Positions 7,373-15,645 of a stretch of DNA of 20,872 bases are shown in pieces (within the stretch, counting starts at the first letter, position 1; each line of letters starts with the position of its first letter). Source of the stretch: an uncultured Flavobacteriales bacterium (GTDB taxonomy: Bacteria > Bacteroidota > Bacteroidia > Flavobacteriales_D > Sanyastnellaceae); NCBI GenBank assembly GCA_937967465.1, contig CALBSW010000085.1, forward strand, positions 1-20,872, written 5' to 3'. The position numbers were made by a program, and so were the translations under genes. The notes under the pieces are model-generated. The model searched no databases, had not been told where the DNA came from, and saw only the letters and a list, made by a program, of their open reading frames with translations.

Positions 7373-8635
7373 TCAGGCTCGACCGAAGTCGGCGCCAACT
7401 TCCGACAAGTCGTCGAAGAAAGCGGGGTAGCTCTTCTCCACAGCCTCGATGCCCACGATTTCCATGGGGGCGCCAGCGAGTCCGAGAACGGTGCCGGCCA
7501 TCACCATCCGATGGTCACCACGGCCATCAAAAGTGGCGGGTTGCACCGTGCCCGGGTGGATCACCATGGCGTCCTCGTCTGGCAAGAGGTCGACGCGAAT
7601 GCCGGCTTTGGCGAATTCGGTGGCGATGGCTTCGCCGCGGTTGCTCTCCTTGTGTTGGAGGCGGTGCAGGCCGGTGAGCGTGGTTTTGCCCTTACAGAAT
7701 GCGGCGTAGGCGGCCAGAGGGGGAAAGAGGTCCGGGCAATGGGTGGCGTCAAATCGGAATCCTTTGCGCCGCCCGCGGTCCACCCGGATGCCGGATTCGG
7801 TGCGCATCATTTTGGCGCCGCTGTACAGCAAGGCGCCCGTGACGGCCTGGTCTGCCTGGGTGGGGGTGTTGCCCAGCCCGTCGACTTCGAGAAACGGGTC
7901 GCCGGTCAAGGCAGCGATGGTGAGCAGAAACGCCCCGGCACTCCAATCCCCGGCCACCGTGTGGTCGAAGGGCGAGAAGGATTGTCCTCCGGGAATCTCA
8001 AAGCGCGTGTGGTTGTCGTGCTGAAGTGCGATGCCCACGGTTTGGAGCACATCCATGGTCATGTCGACGTAGGGACGGCTCTTCAGGTTGTCGACGTGAA
8101 CAACGCTGTCCTCAGGTGCCGCGGGCAGTGCCATGAGCATGCCGGTCAGGAATTGGCTGGACAAGCTGCCATCGAGCCGGAATTCGCCGCCCTTCAGCGG
8201 GCCTTGGATTTGAATCGGAGCGTGGCCATCCGTGAGCACCACGTTCACGCCGGCTGGGCTCAGGGCCTCGGCCATGGCGTCCATGGGGCGGTGTTGCAAG
8301 GTTCCTTGGGCTTCCAGGGTCAATGGCCCGTCGTGCAAGGCGGCAATGGGGGAGAACATCCGCATCCCCAAGCCGCTTTCGCCAAGGTCCAACGTGTCGG
8401 AACGGGGCTGGAGTCCTCCGACCACGCGGATGGCGTTCGAGCCCACTTCGATGTCAGCACCCAGTCCGGCGGCCACGGACAGTGCCGCCCAGCAGTCGGC
8501 CGCATCGGAGGGATTGCGGATCCAGCATTCTCCGTCCGCCAGCAGGGCCGCTGCGATGAGCCGTTGCATGTGGCTCTTGGACGCCGGCGCAACCAGCCTT
8601 CCAGACAGTGCGGAGGGGCGGACGATCAAATTCAT
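7373..8635 (-). CDS. aroA: 3-phosphoshikimate 1-carboxyvinyltransferase (EPSP synthase)
   Basis: AroA transfers the enolpyruvyl group of PEP to shikimate-3-phosphate, the sixth shikimate-pathway step leading to chorismate. It has 420 residues from the ATG at 8635, which overlaps the menG stop by 4 bases (ATGA) and so fixes the start. Visible family features are SKSHMQR at 19-25 (Lys20 and Arg25 match the substrate-binding Lys and Arg), LGESGLGMR at 84-92, SSQFLTGML near 160, PDLFPPLAA at 301-309 with the catalytic Asp302 position, HKESNR at 328-333, and GDHRM at 373-377. The protein is divergent: the usual LGNAGTAMRP loop reads LGESGLGMRM. Divergent AroA is common in Bacteroidota. Next to menG, it fits supply of chorismate for menaquinone and aromatic amino acids. 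Confidence 0.93.
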   Translation of the reverse strand: MNLIVRPSALSGRLVAPASKSHMQRLIAAALLADGECWIRNPSDAADCWAALSVAAGLGADIEVGSNAIRVVGGLQPRSDTLDLGESGLGMRMFSPIAALHDGPLTLEAQGTLQHRPMDAMAEALSPAGVNVVLTDGHAPIQIQGPLKGGEFRLDGSLSSQFLTGMLMALPAAPEDSVVHVDNLKSRPYVDMTMDVLQTVGIALQHDNHTRFEIPGGQSFSPFDHTVAGDWSAGAFLLTIAALTGDPFLEVDGLGNTPTQADQAVTGALLYSGAKMMRTESGIRVDRGRRKGFRFDATHCPDLFPPLAAYAAFCKGKTTLTGLHRLQHKESNRGEAIATEFAKAGIRVDLLPDEDAMVIHPGTVQPATFDGRGDHRMVMAGTVLGLAGAPMEIVGIEAVEKSYPAFFDDLSEVGADFGRA

Positions 8636-9363
8636 GCCTTGTCCACCACGTACAGCGTGGCGATGCCTCCGGTCAAGGGATGCAAAGCGCAAGCGTTGAA
8701 TCCGCAGTCGAGAAGGATGCGCTTCAGGTCCTCTCCCTCAGGGAAGACCTTCACCGATTCAGGGAGGTAGGTGTAGGCCGATGCGTCCTTGGAAAACCAC
8801 TTGCCTAGCGTGGGCATGATGTACCGGAAATACAGCCAGAACAGTTGCTTCATGGGGAACATCCGGGGTTTGGAGAACTCCAGGATGTAGCCTGTTCCGC
8901 CGGATTTGAGGGTGCGCTGCATTTCACGCAGGCCCGCCTCGAGGTGTTCGAAGTTGCGGACGCCAAAGGCCACGGTGAACGCGTCGAAACGACCGTCGTC
9001 AAACGGGAGGGACTCTCCATCGCCCAAGACCAATTCGACCCGACCGTCCTGCCCGGCGCGGGACACTTTGGTGCGTCCGATGTCGAGCATGCCGGCGGAG
9101 ATGTCCACGCCCACCACCTTCAATTCCGGGGCTTTCCGCGCAGCTTCAATGGCGAAGTCCGCTGTGCCGGTGGCCACGTCGAGCACCTCCTGCGGCCCTT
9201 TGGAGAGCAGCATGCGGACGGCCTTTTTCCGCCAGAGCTTGTCGATGCCCAGACTGAAGAAGTGGTTCAGGAAATCGTAGCGGTGCGCGATGTTGTCGAA
9301 CATCTGCGCGACTTGCGCCTTCTTGGCGTCGCCGCTGTCATACGGGGTGATCGGAGTTCCCAT
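8632..9363 (-). CDS. menG: Demethylmenaquinone methyltransferase (MenG/UbiE)
   Basis: This SAM-dependent C-methyltransferase carries out the last step of menaquinone synthesis. It has 243 residues, typical of the family. The N-terminal UbiE signature YDFLNHFFSLGIDKLWR lies at about 29-45, the SAM-binding motif VLDVATGTADFA at 60-71, the acidic VVGVDIS near 83, and the second family signature FGVRNFEHLEAGLREMQR with ILEFSKP follows. As a Bacteroidota genome normally makes menaquinone rather than ubiquinone, menG is the appropriate name. It begins 18 bases after trkH and its stop overlaps the aroA start, so it is within the operon. Confidence 0.96.
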   Translation of the reverse strand: MGTPITPYDSGDAKKAQVAQMFDNIAHRYDFLNHFFSLGIDKLWRKKAVRMLLSKGPQEVLDVATGTADFAIEAARKAPELKVVGVDISAGMLDIGRTKVSRAGQDGRVELVLGDGESLPFDDGRFDAFTVAFGVRNFEHLEAGLREMQRTLKSGGTGYILEFSKPRMFPMKQLFWLYFRYIMPTLGKWFSKDASAYTYLPESVKVFPEGEDLKRILLDCGFNACALHPLTGGIATLYVVDKA

Positions 9364-9381
9364 GGGTGTGCAAGGTCGGCA

Positions 9382-11208
9382 TCAACCCACCATCGTGTGG
9401 CCTTCGGGGTATTTGTAGTTCCTGCTGACGACGGAGCGGGCAAATGCAAAGGCGACTGTGAGGGTGCCCACGCGGCCAATGATCATGCTCGCGATCAGGA
9501 TGCCCCGCCCCACAGGGCTGATGTCGGCGGTGATGCCCGTGCTGAGCCCCACGGTGCCGAGTGCGCTGACCTGTTCGAAGAGCAGGTTGAGGAACCCCCG
9601 GTCTTCCGTGAGCAAATGGGGTTCGCTCAAGGTGAGGGCAAAGGTGCCGATGAGGTTGAAGAGCAGGAAGAACATCAGGATGCCCCAGGCGCGGCTGCGC
9701 AGGGTCTTGCCGATGGTCCGCTTGAAGAGGTGGGGGTGTTGGAGGCCCCGGATGGTGCCGATGAGGTCGGCAAACACCACGGCGAAGGTGCTCGTCTTGA
9801 TGCCACCTCCCGTCGAGGAACTCGATGCGCCGATGAACATCAAAATGGTGAGGAGGAACAGCATGGGCGTGCCGATGGCGCCGATGTCCACGGTGTTGAA
9901 GCCGCTGGTGCGCGTGGCACTCTGGAAGAAGGAGGTGGTGATGCGTCCGGTCCAGCCCATGCCATCCAGGGTGCCTCCGCTCCCGGATTCCAGCGCGAGG
10001 TAGGCGATGGCACCGAAGCCAACGAGGGCGAGGCTGTAGTAGAGGGCGATTTTGGTGGGGAATCGAATCTGGCGCCACGGGTTTTTCATCCGCTCCTGCA
10101 GGGATTCCCTGGAGAACAGGTCGAAAATGGCAACCATGCCAAGGGCGCCGAAGAAGACGAGGATGGTGACCGTCCAATGGACCAGCCACGCTTCGGACAC
10201 GCGCGGGTCTGCCAGCCCGCCACTGAAGAGGCTGATCCCGGCGTTGTTGAATGCGCTGATGGAGAGGAAAAGGCTCTGGAAAATGCGGTCTCCGGTGGAG
10301 GCGAACAGGCCGCCCGGCCAGAAGAGGAACAGGCCAAGGGCGCCGATGAGCTCGATTCCCACGCTCCACAGGATGACGCGTCCAAGCATGCCCCGGCTGC
10401 CGAGGATGCTTCCCCGGTTCACGAAATCTTCGATGACGTCGTGCTGTCGGACCCCGACACCGAAGCGGGCCAACAGGGCCAGCAGCGATCCAAACGCGAT
10501 GATGTTCAGGCCCCCCAGCTTGATCAGCACCATCAGGACGACGTGTCCTTTGTGGGTGAAGAAGGTTTCGGCATCCTGCACCATCAGTCCGGTCACGCAC
10601 GTCGCGCTGGTCGAAGTGAAGAGCGCGTCGGACAGCGACATGCCCAATCCGTCCACGGTCATCTCCGGCAGCATCAGCAGGCCAGTGCCCGCGAGAATGA
10701 GGGCCAGGAAGCTGAGGATGAAGAGGGTGGCTGGATGGAATCGAAACCGGGGAAGGGTCCGTGCGCGCTCCGACAATTCCATGAAGACCACCACGAGGAA
10801 ATAGGCTTGGACAACCCACACCGTCCAGTCTTCCACCGTGTCCACGCCCATGGGGTCCATGGCCCGGCCCAGGAAGACCTGTCCGGTCAGCAGGTCTCCG
10901 AGTCCTTCAAGGAGCAGCACGGCCATGAGGAAGCCCTCGAAACGGTGCTTCCTCAGAAACTGAAGGGGGTGGAAATCCAAGAACCACCGCACGAGGTAAT
11001 GCAGGACGTAAAAGGCGAAGCTGCCTTTGATGATGCCGATGAGGTTGTGCGCGGCGTTGGATTCCAGCGGGAAACCGTAGTACGCGATGAGGCTGGCGAA
11101 GGCCGACAGGCTGACCACGACGTTGACAGCCTTGAAGATGGACAGCACCCGCTCGCGGTGGGGTTGCAGCCCGATGTTGATCCGTTCTCTCAGTTCCTGC
11201 AGCGTCAT
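9382..11208 (-). CDS. trkH: TrkH-family potassium uptake protein, long form
   Basis: This is a membrane-embedded K+ (or Na+)-translocating subunit of the Trk/Ktr superfamily. It has 608 residues against about 480 for E. coli TrkH, with an N-terminal extension of about 150 residues carrying three to four additional hydrophobic segments. The four pore-loop repeats can be seen: TSTSATCVTGL near 198-208, FNNAGISLFSGG, ATRTSGFNTVDIG, and SALGTVGLSTGIT close to the C-terminus; each has the selectivity-filter glycine. The SSSSTGGGIKTSTFAVV gate region is also present. TrkH normally needs a cytosolic TrkA/KtrA RCK partner; none is encoded next to it here. The start overlaps the hldA stop by 4 bases (ATGA). 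Confidence 0.93.
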   Translation of the reverse strand: MTLQELRERINIGLQPHRERVLSIFKAVNVVVSLSAFASLIAYYGFPLESNAAHNLIGIIKGSFAFYVLHYLVRWFLDFHPLQFLRKHRFEGFLMAVLLLEGLGDLLTGQVFLGRAMDPMGVDTVEDWTVWVVQAYFLVVVFMELSERARTLPRFRFHPATLFILSFLALILAGTGLLMLPEMTVDGLGMSLSDALFTSTSATCVTGLMVQDAETFFTHKGHVVLMVLIKLGGLNIIAFGSLLALLARFGVGVRQHDVIEDFVNRGSILGSRGMLGRVILWSVGIELIGALGLFLFWPGGLFASTGDRIFQSLFLSISAFNNAGISLFSGGLADPRVSEAWLVHWTVTILVFFGALGMVAIFDLFSRESLQERMKNPWRQIRFPTKIALYYSLALVGFGAIAYLALESGSGGTLDGMGWTGRITTSFFQSATRTSGFNTVDIGAIGTPMLFLLTILMFIGASSSSTGGGIKTSTFAVVFADLIGTIRGLQHPHLFKRTIGKTLRSRAWGILMFFLLFNLIGTFALTLSEPHLLTEDRGFLNLLFEQVSALGTVGLSTGITADISPVGRGILIASMIIGRVGTLTVAFAFARSVVSRNYKYPEGHTMVG

Positions 11209-12254
11209 GCGGAGAAGGGAAGGCCTTGGATTTCCCGGCGCAGGGCTTCCGGGTCAATGGGCACGACACCGGGCGTTTCACACACCAGTCCACCAGCGAG
11301 GTTGGCGACCGCGGCGAGGTCGGGATGGGCCACTTGGCAGGCCAACATCAGTGTGGCCACGGCAATGACCGTGTCCCCGGCGCCCGACACGTCGAGGATT
11401 TCCCGGGGGTGGGCCGGATGGTGGGCGTCTTGGCCACCGAAGCGGATGCGGACTCCGAGTTCGCTGAGCGTCAGCAGGGTGGCCTTCGGCTGAATGCGCT
11501 CGTCGAGCAGGTCCAACCCATTTTGGATGCCAGCGTCTCTTGCGGCGGCATCTCCCGGTTCCCATTGCAGTCCGAGGCCTTCTTTCAGTTCCTTCAGGTT
11601 GGGCTTGAACAGGTCCACGCCCCGGTAACGGTCAAAGTGCCGAAACTTCGGGTCGACACTCACGGGGATGTCCAGTTCATGCGCCAAGTTGAGAATGCCG
11701 TCGATGACGTCGTTGGACAAGGCGCCCTTGTCATAGTCCTCCAGAAGGATGGCTTGGTGCGGCCGAGCTGAAAGGGCGTCGCGAATGGCTTGCAGCAGGG
11801 CTTTTGCGCCAGCATCGTCCACGTCCTGGTCCACCTCCTCGTCCACGCGGAGCATGTGTTGTCCGCCGCTCATGACGCGGGTCTTCAGGGTGGTGGGGCG
11901 GTCATGGGCCACGGTCACGCCGTCGCCATCGATGCCGGCTTCACCCAATTCCGCGCGGAGGTGTCGTCCATGGTCGTCTTCCCCCACCAAACCAGCCAGG
12001 GTGACGGCGCAGCCCAGTGCGCGAAGATTCAAGGCCACATTGGCGGCCCCGCCAAGGCGCCGCTCGCGTTGGGTTGCGCTCACCACAGGGACCGGGGCTT
12101 CCGGGCTGATCCTGTCCACCCGGCCAAACAGGTATTGGTCCACCATCAAGTCGCCCACCACCAGCACGCGGATTTGTGCAGCGCGGTCCAATGCTGCGAG
12201 CGCGCTGTCCCGGGAAGTCCGGGTCCATGGATGTTTGGCCTGCCCTGGGGTCAT
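11205..12254 (-). CDS. hldA: D-glycero-beta-D-manno-heptose-7-phosphate kinase (PfkB family)
   Basis: This ribokinase/PfkB-type sugar kinase has 349 residues and resembles the N-terminal half of HldE. It shows the N-terminal strand VLVVGDLMVDQY, the SPEAPVPV segment, GGAANVALN at 68-76, LEDYDKGALS, and the C-terminal PfkB signature DVSGAGDT at 288-295 with catalytic Asp294. In ADP-heptose synthesis for lipopolysaccharide core it phosphorylates heptose-7-phosphate at C1. The cytidylyltransferase-like second half of bifunctional HldE is missing, so a separate rfaE2/hldC-type gene should lie elsewhere. The ATG at 12254 overlaps the aspartate aminotransferase stop by 4 bases, and the stop overlaps trkH by 4 bases. 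Other PfkB sugar kinases cannot be fully excluded. Confidence 0.88.
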   Translation of the reverse strand: MTPGQAKHPWTRTSRDSALAALDRAAQIRVLVVGDLMVDQYLFGRVDRISPEAPVPVVSATQRERRLGGAANVALNLRALGCAVTLAGLVGEDDHGRHLRAELGEAGIDGDGVTVAHDRPTTLKTRVMSGGQHMLRVDEEVDQDVDDAGAKALLQAIRDALSARPHQAILLEDYDKGALSNDVIDGILNLAHELDIPVSVDPKFRHFDRYRGVDLFKPNLKELKEGLGLQWEPGDAAARDAGIQNGLDLLDERIQPKATLLTLSELGVRIRFGGQDAHHPAHPREILDVSGAGDTVIAVATLMLACQVAHPDLAAVANLAGGLVCETPGVVPIDPEALRREIQGLPFSA

Positions 12255-13450
12255 GCGCGCAGTTCGGCGACGGCACCGGAAATCCGTCGGATGGCCTCTT
12301 GGAGTTGCGCTTCCGAGGCGGCGTAACTGATCCGGATGCAGTTCGGGGAGCCGAATGCATCGCCGCCCACCGTGGCCACTTCCGCCTTTTCGAGAAGGTA
12401 CATGGCCAAGTCCTGGCCGCTTTGGATGGTTCCGCCGTCGTGTTGGCGGCCGAAGAGGGCCGACACATCGGGGAAGATGTAGAAGGCGCCTTGCGGCACG
12501 TTGACTTCAAAACCGTCGACGCCCCGCAGCCCCTCGACGACCATGTCACGCCGCTGGAGGAAGGCCGCTTTCATGTCGGCCGCCAGCGCTGCGCCGCCAT
12601 TCATCGCATGCTCCGTGGCTTTCTGGGAGATGCCGCTGGCGCCGCTCGTAAACTGCCCCTGCAGTTTGGTGCAGGCGGCCGCGATCCATTGTGGTGCGGC
12701 GATGTAGCCAATGCGCCATCCGGTCATGGCAAAGCCTTTCGAAACCCCGTTGACGGTGACCGTGCGGTCCATCATGCCAGGTTGGGCAGCCAGGCTGGCG
12801 TGGGCGTCGGTGAAGTTGATGTACTCGTAGATCTCGTCCGAAATGGCGATGGCCCGAGGGTGCTCGCGCAACACTTCTGCAATGGCGGCCATTTCCTCTT
12901 CCGTATAGACACTGCCGGAAGGGTTGTTGGGCGAATTGACCATGACAATGCGCGTCTTGTCCGTCAAAGCTGCGCGCAGTTGCGCTGCGGTCATCTTGAA
13001 GTCTTGGGCAATGCCCGTCTCCACGGTGACGGCCACACCGCCGGCGAGGTTGGTCATGTCCGCATAGCTCACCCAGTACGGGGTCGGCAGGATGACTTCA
13101 TCGCCCGGGTCGACCAGGCTGAGCACCACGTTCATCAAGCTGTGCTTGGCGCCGGTGGAAATGACAATCTGGTCGGCACTGTAGTCCAATCCATTGTCTC
13201 GCTTGAGCTTGTCGCAAATGGCTTGCTTCACTTCACCGTAACCGGGCACCGGGGGGTAGTGGGTGAAATTGTCCTCGATGGCTTGGATGCCGGCCGCCTT
13301 GATGGCGTTGGGGGTGTCGAAATCGGGCTCGCCCAAGGAGAGGCTGATGATGTCCCGCCCGGCGGCTTTGAGTTCGCGGGCCTTGCGGCTCATGGCGATG
13401 GTGGCGGATTCGCTCAGGCGGCCGAGGAGTTGGGACGTGCGGGGTTCCAT
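12251..13450 (-). CDS. aspC: Pyridoxal-phosphate aspartate aminotransferase (class I, subgroup I-gamma type)
   Basis: This cytosolic aminotransferase exchanges amino groups between aspartate or a related amino acid and 2-oxoglutarate. It has 399 residues, the usual length. Motifs include the substrate loop SLGEPDFDTP near 38-47, VNSPNNPSG at 171-179, the PLP-pyridine aspartate in ISDEIYEY (Asp205), and the Schiff-base lysine Lys238 in VNGVSKGFAMTGWRIGY, where Arg246 contacts phosphate. The C-terminal substrate arginine is in IRISYA. It is closer to the thermophile/Bacillus-type AspB than to E. coli AspC, so specificity may include prephenate or other acceptors; prephenate would fit the nearby aroA. 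A good TAnnTTTG element lies 29 bases upstream of the ATG, so it may head the operon. Confidence 0.92.
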   Translation of the reverse strand: MEPRTSQLLGRLSESATIAMSRKARELKAAGRDIISLSLGEPDFDTPNAIKAAGIQAIEDNFTHYPPVPGYGEVKQAICDKLKRDNGLDYSADQIVISTGAKHSLMNVVLSLVDPGDEVILPTPYWVSYADMTNLAGGVAVTVETGIAQDFKMTAAQLRAALTDKTRIVMVNSPNNPSGSVYTEEEMAAIAEVLREHPRAIAISDEIYEYINFTDAHASLAAQPGMMDRTVTVNGVSKGFAMTGWRIGYIAAPQWIAAACTKLQGQFTSGASGISQKATEHAMNGGAALAADMKAAFLQRRDMVVEGLRGVDGFEVNVPQGAFYIFPDVSALFGRQHDGGTIQSGQDLAMYLLEKAEVATVGGDAFGSPNCIRISYAASEAQLQEAIRRISGAVAELRA

Positions 13451-13479
13451 GTTGCTGGATGTGATGACGAATGTTGGGG

Positions 13480-13487
13480 CAAAATTA
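13480..13487 (-). promoter_or_regulatory. Candidate -7 element TAATTTTG upstream of the aminotransferase
   Basis: TAATTTTG on the minus strand is a full match to the Bacteroidota -7 consensus TAnnTTTG. It overlaps the last codon of the SSS symporter gene and would give a leader of about 25 bases before the ATG at 13450. A TTG at 13514-13512 lies 24 bases upstream. This suggests that the aminotransferase-to-mpl genes can be transcribed separately from the symporter gene. Confidence 0.45.
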
Positions 13488-14978
13488 CGCCTTGGCGGTG
13501 GTCCGCGCGGACAAGGAGGCCGCGAACGTTGCCCCCAGCCAAGTCAGGAAGCCGTTGACTGGAAGCAGGGCGAATCCAAAGCTGAATCCTTGGCTCGAGG
13601 TCCATTGTTCCAGGGCATAACCGCAGCAAGGGGCAGCCACGGCCACCCAAGGAATCCACTGGTCCGTTCCGGCATCCGGGCGATCCTTTCTGAAAAGGCA
13701 GAACGCGAACAGGCCGAGCAGGGGACCGTACGTGTAGCCTGTCACCTTGAACAAGGCTGCGATGACGCTCGTGTCGTTGACCGCGTGGAACCCCAAGATG
13801 AGCAAGCCGACCCCCATGCTGACGAGCAGGTGAATGCGTTGCCTGCGGCGAACCGCGTCGGCCTGTCCTGCATCGCCTGCTTTGTCCATCCCGAGGAAAT
13901 CGACACAGACGGACGTGGTCAGTGCGGTCAGGGCACTGTCGGCACTGGACAAGGCTGCGGCCACGAGTCCCAGCAAGAACAAAATGGGCAGGGCCCAGCC
14001 CATGCTGGATTTCAATGCGACCGTGGCGAAGAGCAAATCGGCGCGTTCGACAACCGTGCCCGTGGCGTCGGTGTGCATCAGCAGCAGTGCGCCGAGGGAC
14101 AGAAAGAGCAGGTTGACAAACACCAGAACCACCGAAAAAGAAGTGACGTTGAGTTGGGCGTCCCGCAGGTTCCGACAGCTCAAGTTCTTCTGCATCATGT
14201 CCTGGTCCAACCCCGTCATGCACAGGGAGATGAATGCGCCGGCGATGAACTGTTTCACACCGTGATTGGCGGCGCCCCAGTCTTCGAAGAACCACCATCG
14301 GGCGTGTCCGGAGTCTGCGATGGCGCGAGGGAGGTCCAGGATGGAAAGGTCGAGTTCGCGCCCGATGAGCACCACGGCAACCGCTGCAGCCAACAGCATG
14401 CATGCCGTCTGCAGGGTGTCCGTCCACACCACGGTGGCGATGCCGCCACGTCGGGTGTAGGCCCAAATGATGCCCAGGACTGCGGCAATCAGCACGGTGA
14501 GTCGAATCCACTCCGCAGCGCCGCTGGCCTCGGGCAGCACGGTTTCATTGAGGACCAGGACCACCAAATACAGGCGGAATGCAGCGCCCATGCTTCTGGA
14601 GAGCAGGAAGAATGCGGCTCCTGTCTTGTAGGACCGGGTGCCGATGCGCTGGCCCAGATACTCGTAAATGCTGGTCAGTTGCAGCCGGTAATAGAGGGGG
14701 AGGAGGACTGTGGTGATGACGGCATAGCCCACCACGTAGCCCAACACCATTTGCATGTAGCCAAACTGCTGGGTGCCCACCCACCCGGGAACCGAGAGGA
14801 AGGTGACCCCGCTCAGCGAGGTGCCGATCATGCCAAATGCGACGGCCCACCACGGGCTGCGGCGTCCTCCAAGTGAAAAGTCGGACATGCTGGCCTTGCG
14901 GCCTGTGCGCTGGCCGAGAAAGAGCAGCAATCCGAGGTAGGCGGCCACGGCGATGAGGGCCAGGATGGGCGTGTCCAT
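13485..14978 (-). CDS. Sodium:solute symporter (SSS family)
   Basis: This inner-membrane Na+-coupled transporter of the SSS/SLC5 family has 497 residues and about 13 hydrophobic segments. The early region SDFSLGGRRSPWWAVAFGMIGTSLSGVTFLSVPG matches the TM1-TM2 area of the LeuT fold in this family, followed by LQLTSIYEYLGQRIG and a long central block ending in LVAAALSSADSALTALTTSVCVDF, the conserved TM8 segment that helps bind sodium. The substrate cannot be read; Bacteroidota have many members with unassigned substrates. The ATG at 14978 is divergent from recR across a 40-base gap. It ends with TAA, 34 bases before the aminotransferase start. Confidence 0.92.
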   Translation of the reverse strand: MDTPILALIAVAAYLGLLLFLGQRTGRKASMSDFSLGGRRSPWWAVAFGMIGTSLSGVTFLSVPGWVGTQQFGYMQMVLGYVVGYAVITTVLLPLYYRLQLTSIYEYLGQRIGTRSYKTGAAFFLLSRSMGAAFRLYLVVLVLNETVLPEASGAAEWIRLTVLIAAVLGIIWAYTRRGGIATVVWTDTLQTACMLLAAAVAVVLIGRELDLSILDLPRAIADSGHARWWFFEDWGAANHGVKQFIAGAFISLCMTGLDQDMMQKNLSCRNLRDAQLNVTSFSVVLVFVNLLFLSLGALLLMHTDATGTVVERADLLFATVALKSSMGWALPILFLLGLVAAALSSADSALTALTTSVCVDFLGMDKAGDAGQADAVRRRQRIHLLVSMGVGLLILGFHAVNDTSVIAALFKVTGYTYGPLLGLFAFCLFRKDRPDAGTDQWIPWVAVAAPCCGYALEQWTSSQGFSFGFALLPVNGFLTWLGATFAASLSARTTAKA

Positions 14979-14982
14979 GCCG

Positions 14983-14990
14983 GCAAGCTA
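14983..14990 (-). promoter_or_regulatory. Candidate -7 element of the SSS symporter (TAGCTTGC)
   Basis: TAGCTTGC on the minus strand ends 4 bases before the ATG at 14978. It fits TAnnTT but not the terminal TG of the consensus, and no -33 TTTG is apparent. If used, the mRNA would be essentially leaderless. Confidence 0.25.
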
Positions 14991-15000
14991 CATCGCCGCG

Positions 15001-15008
15001 TAACTTCG
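15001..15008 (+). promoter_or_regulatory. Candidate -7 element of recR (TAACTTCG)
   Basis: TAACTTCG on the plus strand differs from TAnnTTTG at one base and ends 10 bases before the ATG at 15019 (4 bases before the alternative GTG at 15013). The two divergent promoters would have to be packed into the 40-base gap between the symporter and recR. Confidence 0.25.
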
Positions 15009-15018
15009 TGCCGTGGAC

Positions 15019-15645
15019 ATGCCTTCTCGCCTCATCGACCGCGCTGTGGATCAGATTGCCGGCTTGCCAGGTGTCGGTCGGAGGACTGCCCTGCGTTTGG
15101 CGCTGCATTTGCTGTCGCGCAACGAAGAGGACGTCCGCCGCTTCACGGAGGCGATCCAAGACATGAAAGAAGGGGTGAAGTCCTGCACCACATGCGGCAA
15201 CCTCGGTGAAGAGGACCAGTGCAACATTTGCGCCGACCCGCGGAGAGAGGAGGCCAAGATCGCTGTCGTGGAGGACCTTCGGGACTTGCTGGCCATTGAA
15301 GGGACCGGGCATTTCAAAGGGCGTTACCACGTCCTCGGGGGGGTCATCAGTCCCATGGATGGCGTTGGGCCTGCTGATTTGCGGGTGGAGTCCTTGATCC
15401 AACGCGCATCGCAGCCCACCTGTCAGGAGGTCATTTTTGCCCTGCCGACCACCATGGAGGGGGACACCACGGCATTTTACCTCGACAAGCGACTCCGGGA
15501 ATCGGATGTCACCATCACTACGCTGGCGCGGGGTGTGGCAGTGGGCGATGAATTGCAGTATGCCGATGAGCTGACCCTCATCCGTTCCCTCCAACAGCGC
15601 CTGCCCTACGAACAGGCGAGCCAGGCCCCGAAAAGCGCCCCATGA
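15019..15645 (+). CDS. recR: Recombination mediator protein RecR
   Basis: RecR acts with RecF and RecO to load RecA on gapped DNA. It has 208 residues, close to the usual 200. Order of features: helix-hairpin-helix LPGVGRRTALRLALHLL near 16-32, a four-cysteine zinc finger with Cys56, Cys59, Cys68 and Cys71, the Toprim domain with AVVEDLRDLLAIEGTGHFKGRYHVL, GGVISPMDGVGP, and the family segment TMEGDTTAFYL. The ATG at 15019 gives the normal MPSRLIDRAVDQ start; a GTG at 15013 would add two residues. Its TGA overlaps the ATG of the following glycosyltransferase (ATGA), implying translational coupling. Confidence 0.95.
   Translation: MPSRLIDRAVDQIAGLPGVGRRTALRLALHLLSRNEEDVRRFTEAIQDMKEGVKSCTTCGNLGEEDQCNICADPRREEAKIAVVEDLRDLLAIEGTGHFKGRYHVLGGVISPMDGVGPADLRVESLIQRASQPTCQEVIFALPTTMEGDTTAFYLDKRLRESDVTITTLARGVAVGDELQYADELTLIRSLQQRLPYEQASQAPKSAP

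Noticed and set aside
9338..10819. A 493-codon alternative minus-strand frame within trkH
   Set aside because: The product is rich in R, H, P and G, typical of an out-of-frame GC-rich read; the trkH frame carries all four pore motifs.
8845..11493. An 882-codon open frame on the plus strand opposite menG and trkH
   Set aside because: It is antisense to two clearly recognised genes, and its product is dominated by E, G, H, D and Q with no fold-like hydrophobic pattern. Long antisense frames are expected where third positions are GC-rich.
12176..14876. Long plus-strand frames (460 and 537 codons) opposite the aminotransferase and SSS symporter
   Set aside because: Antisense to well-supported genes, with unusual composition and no motif.
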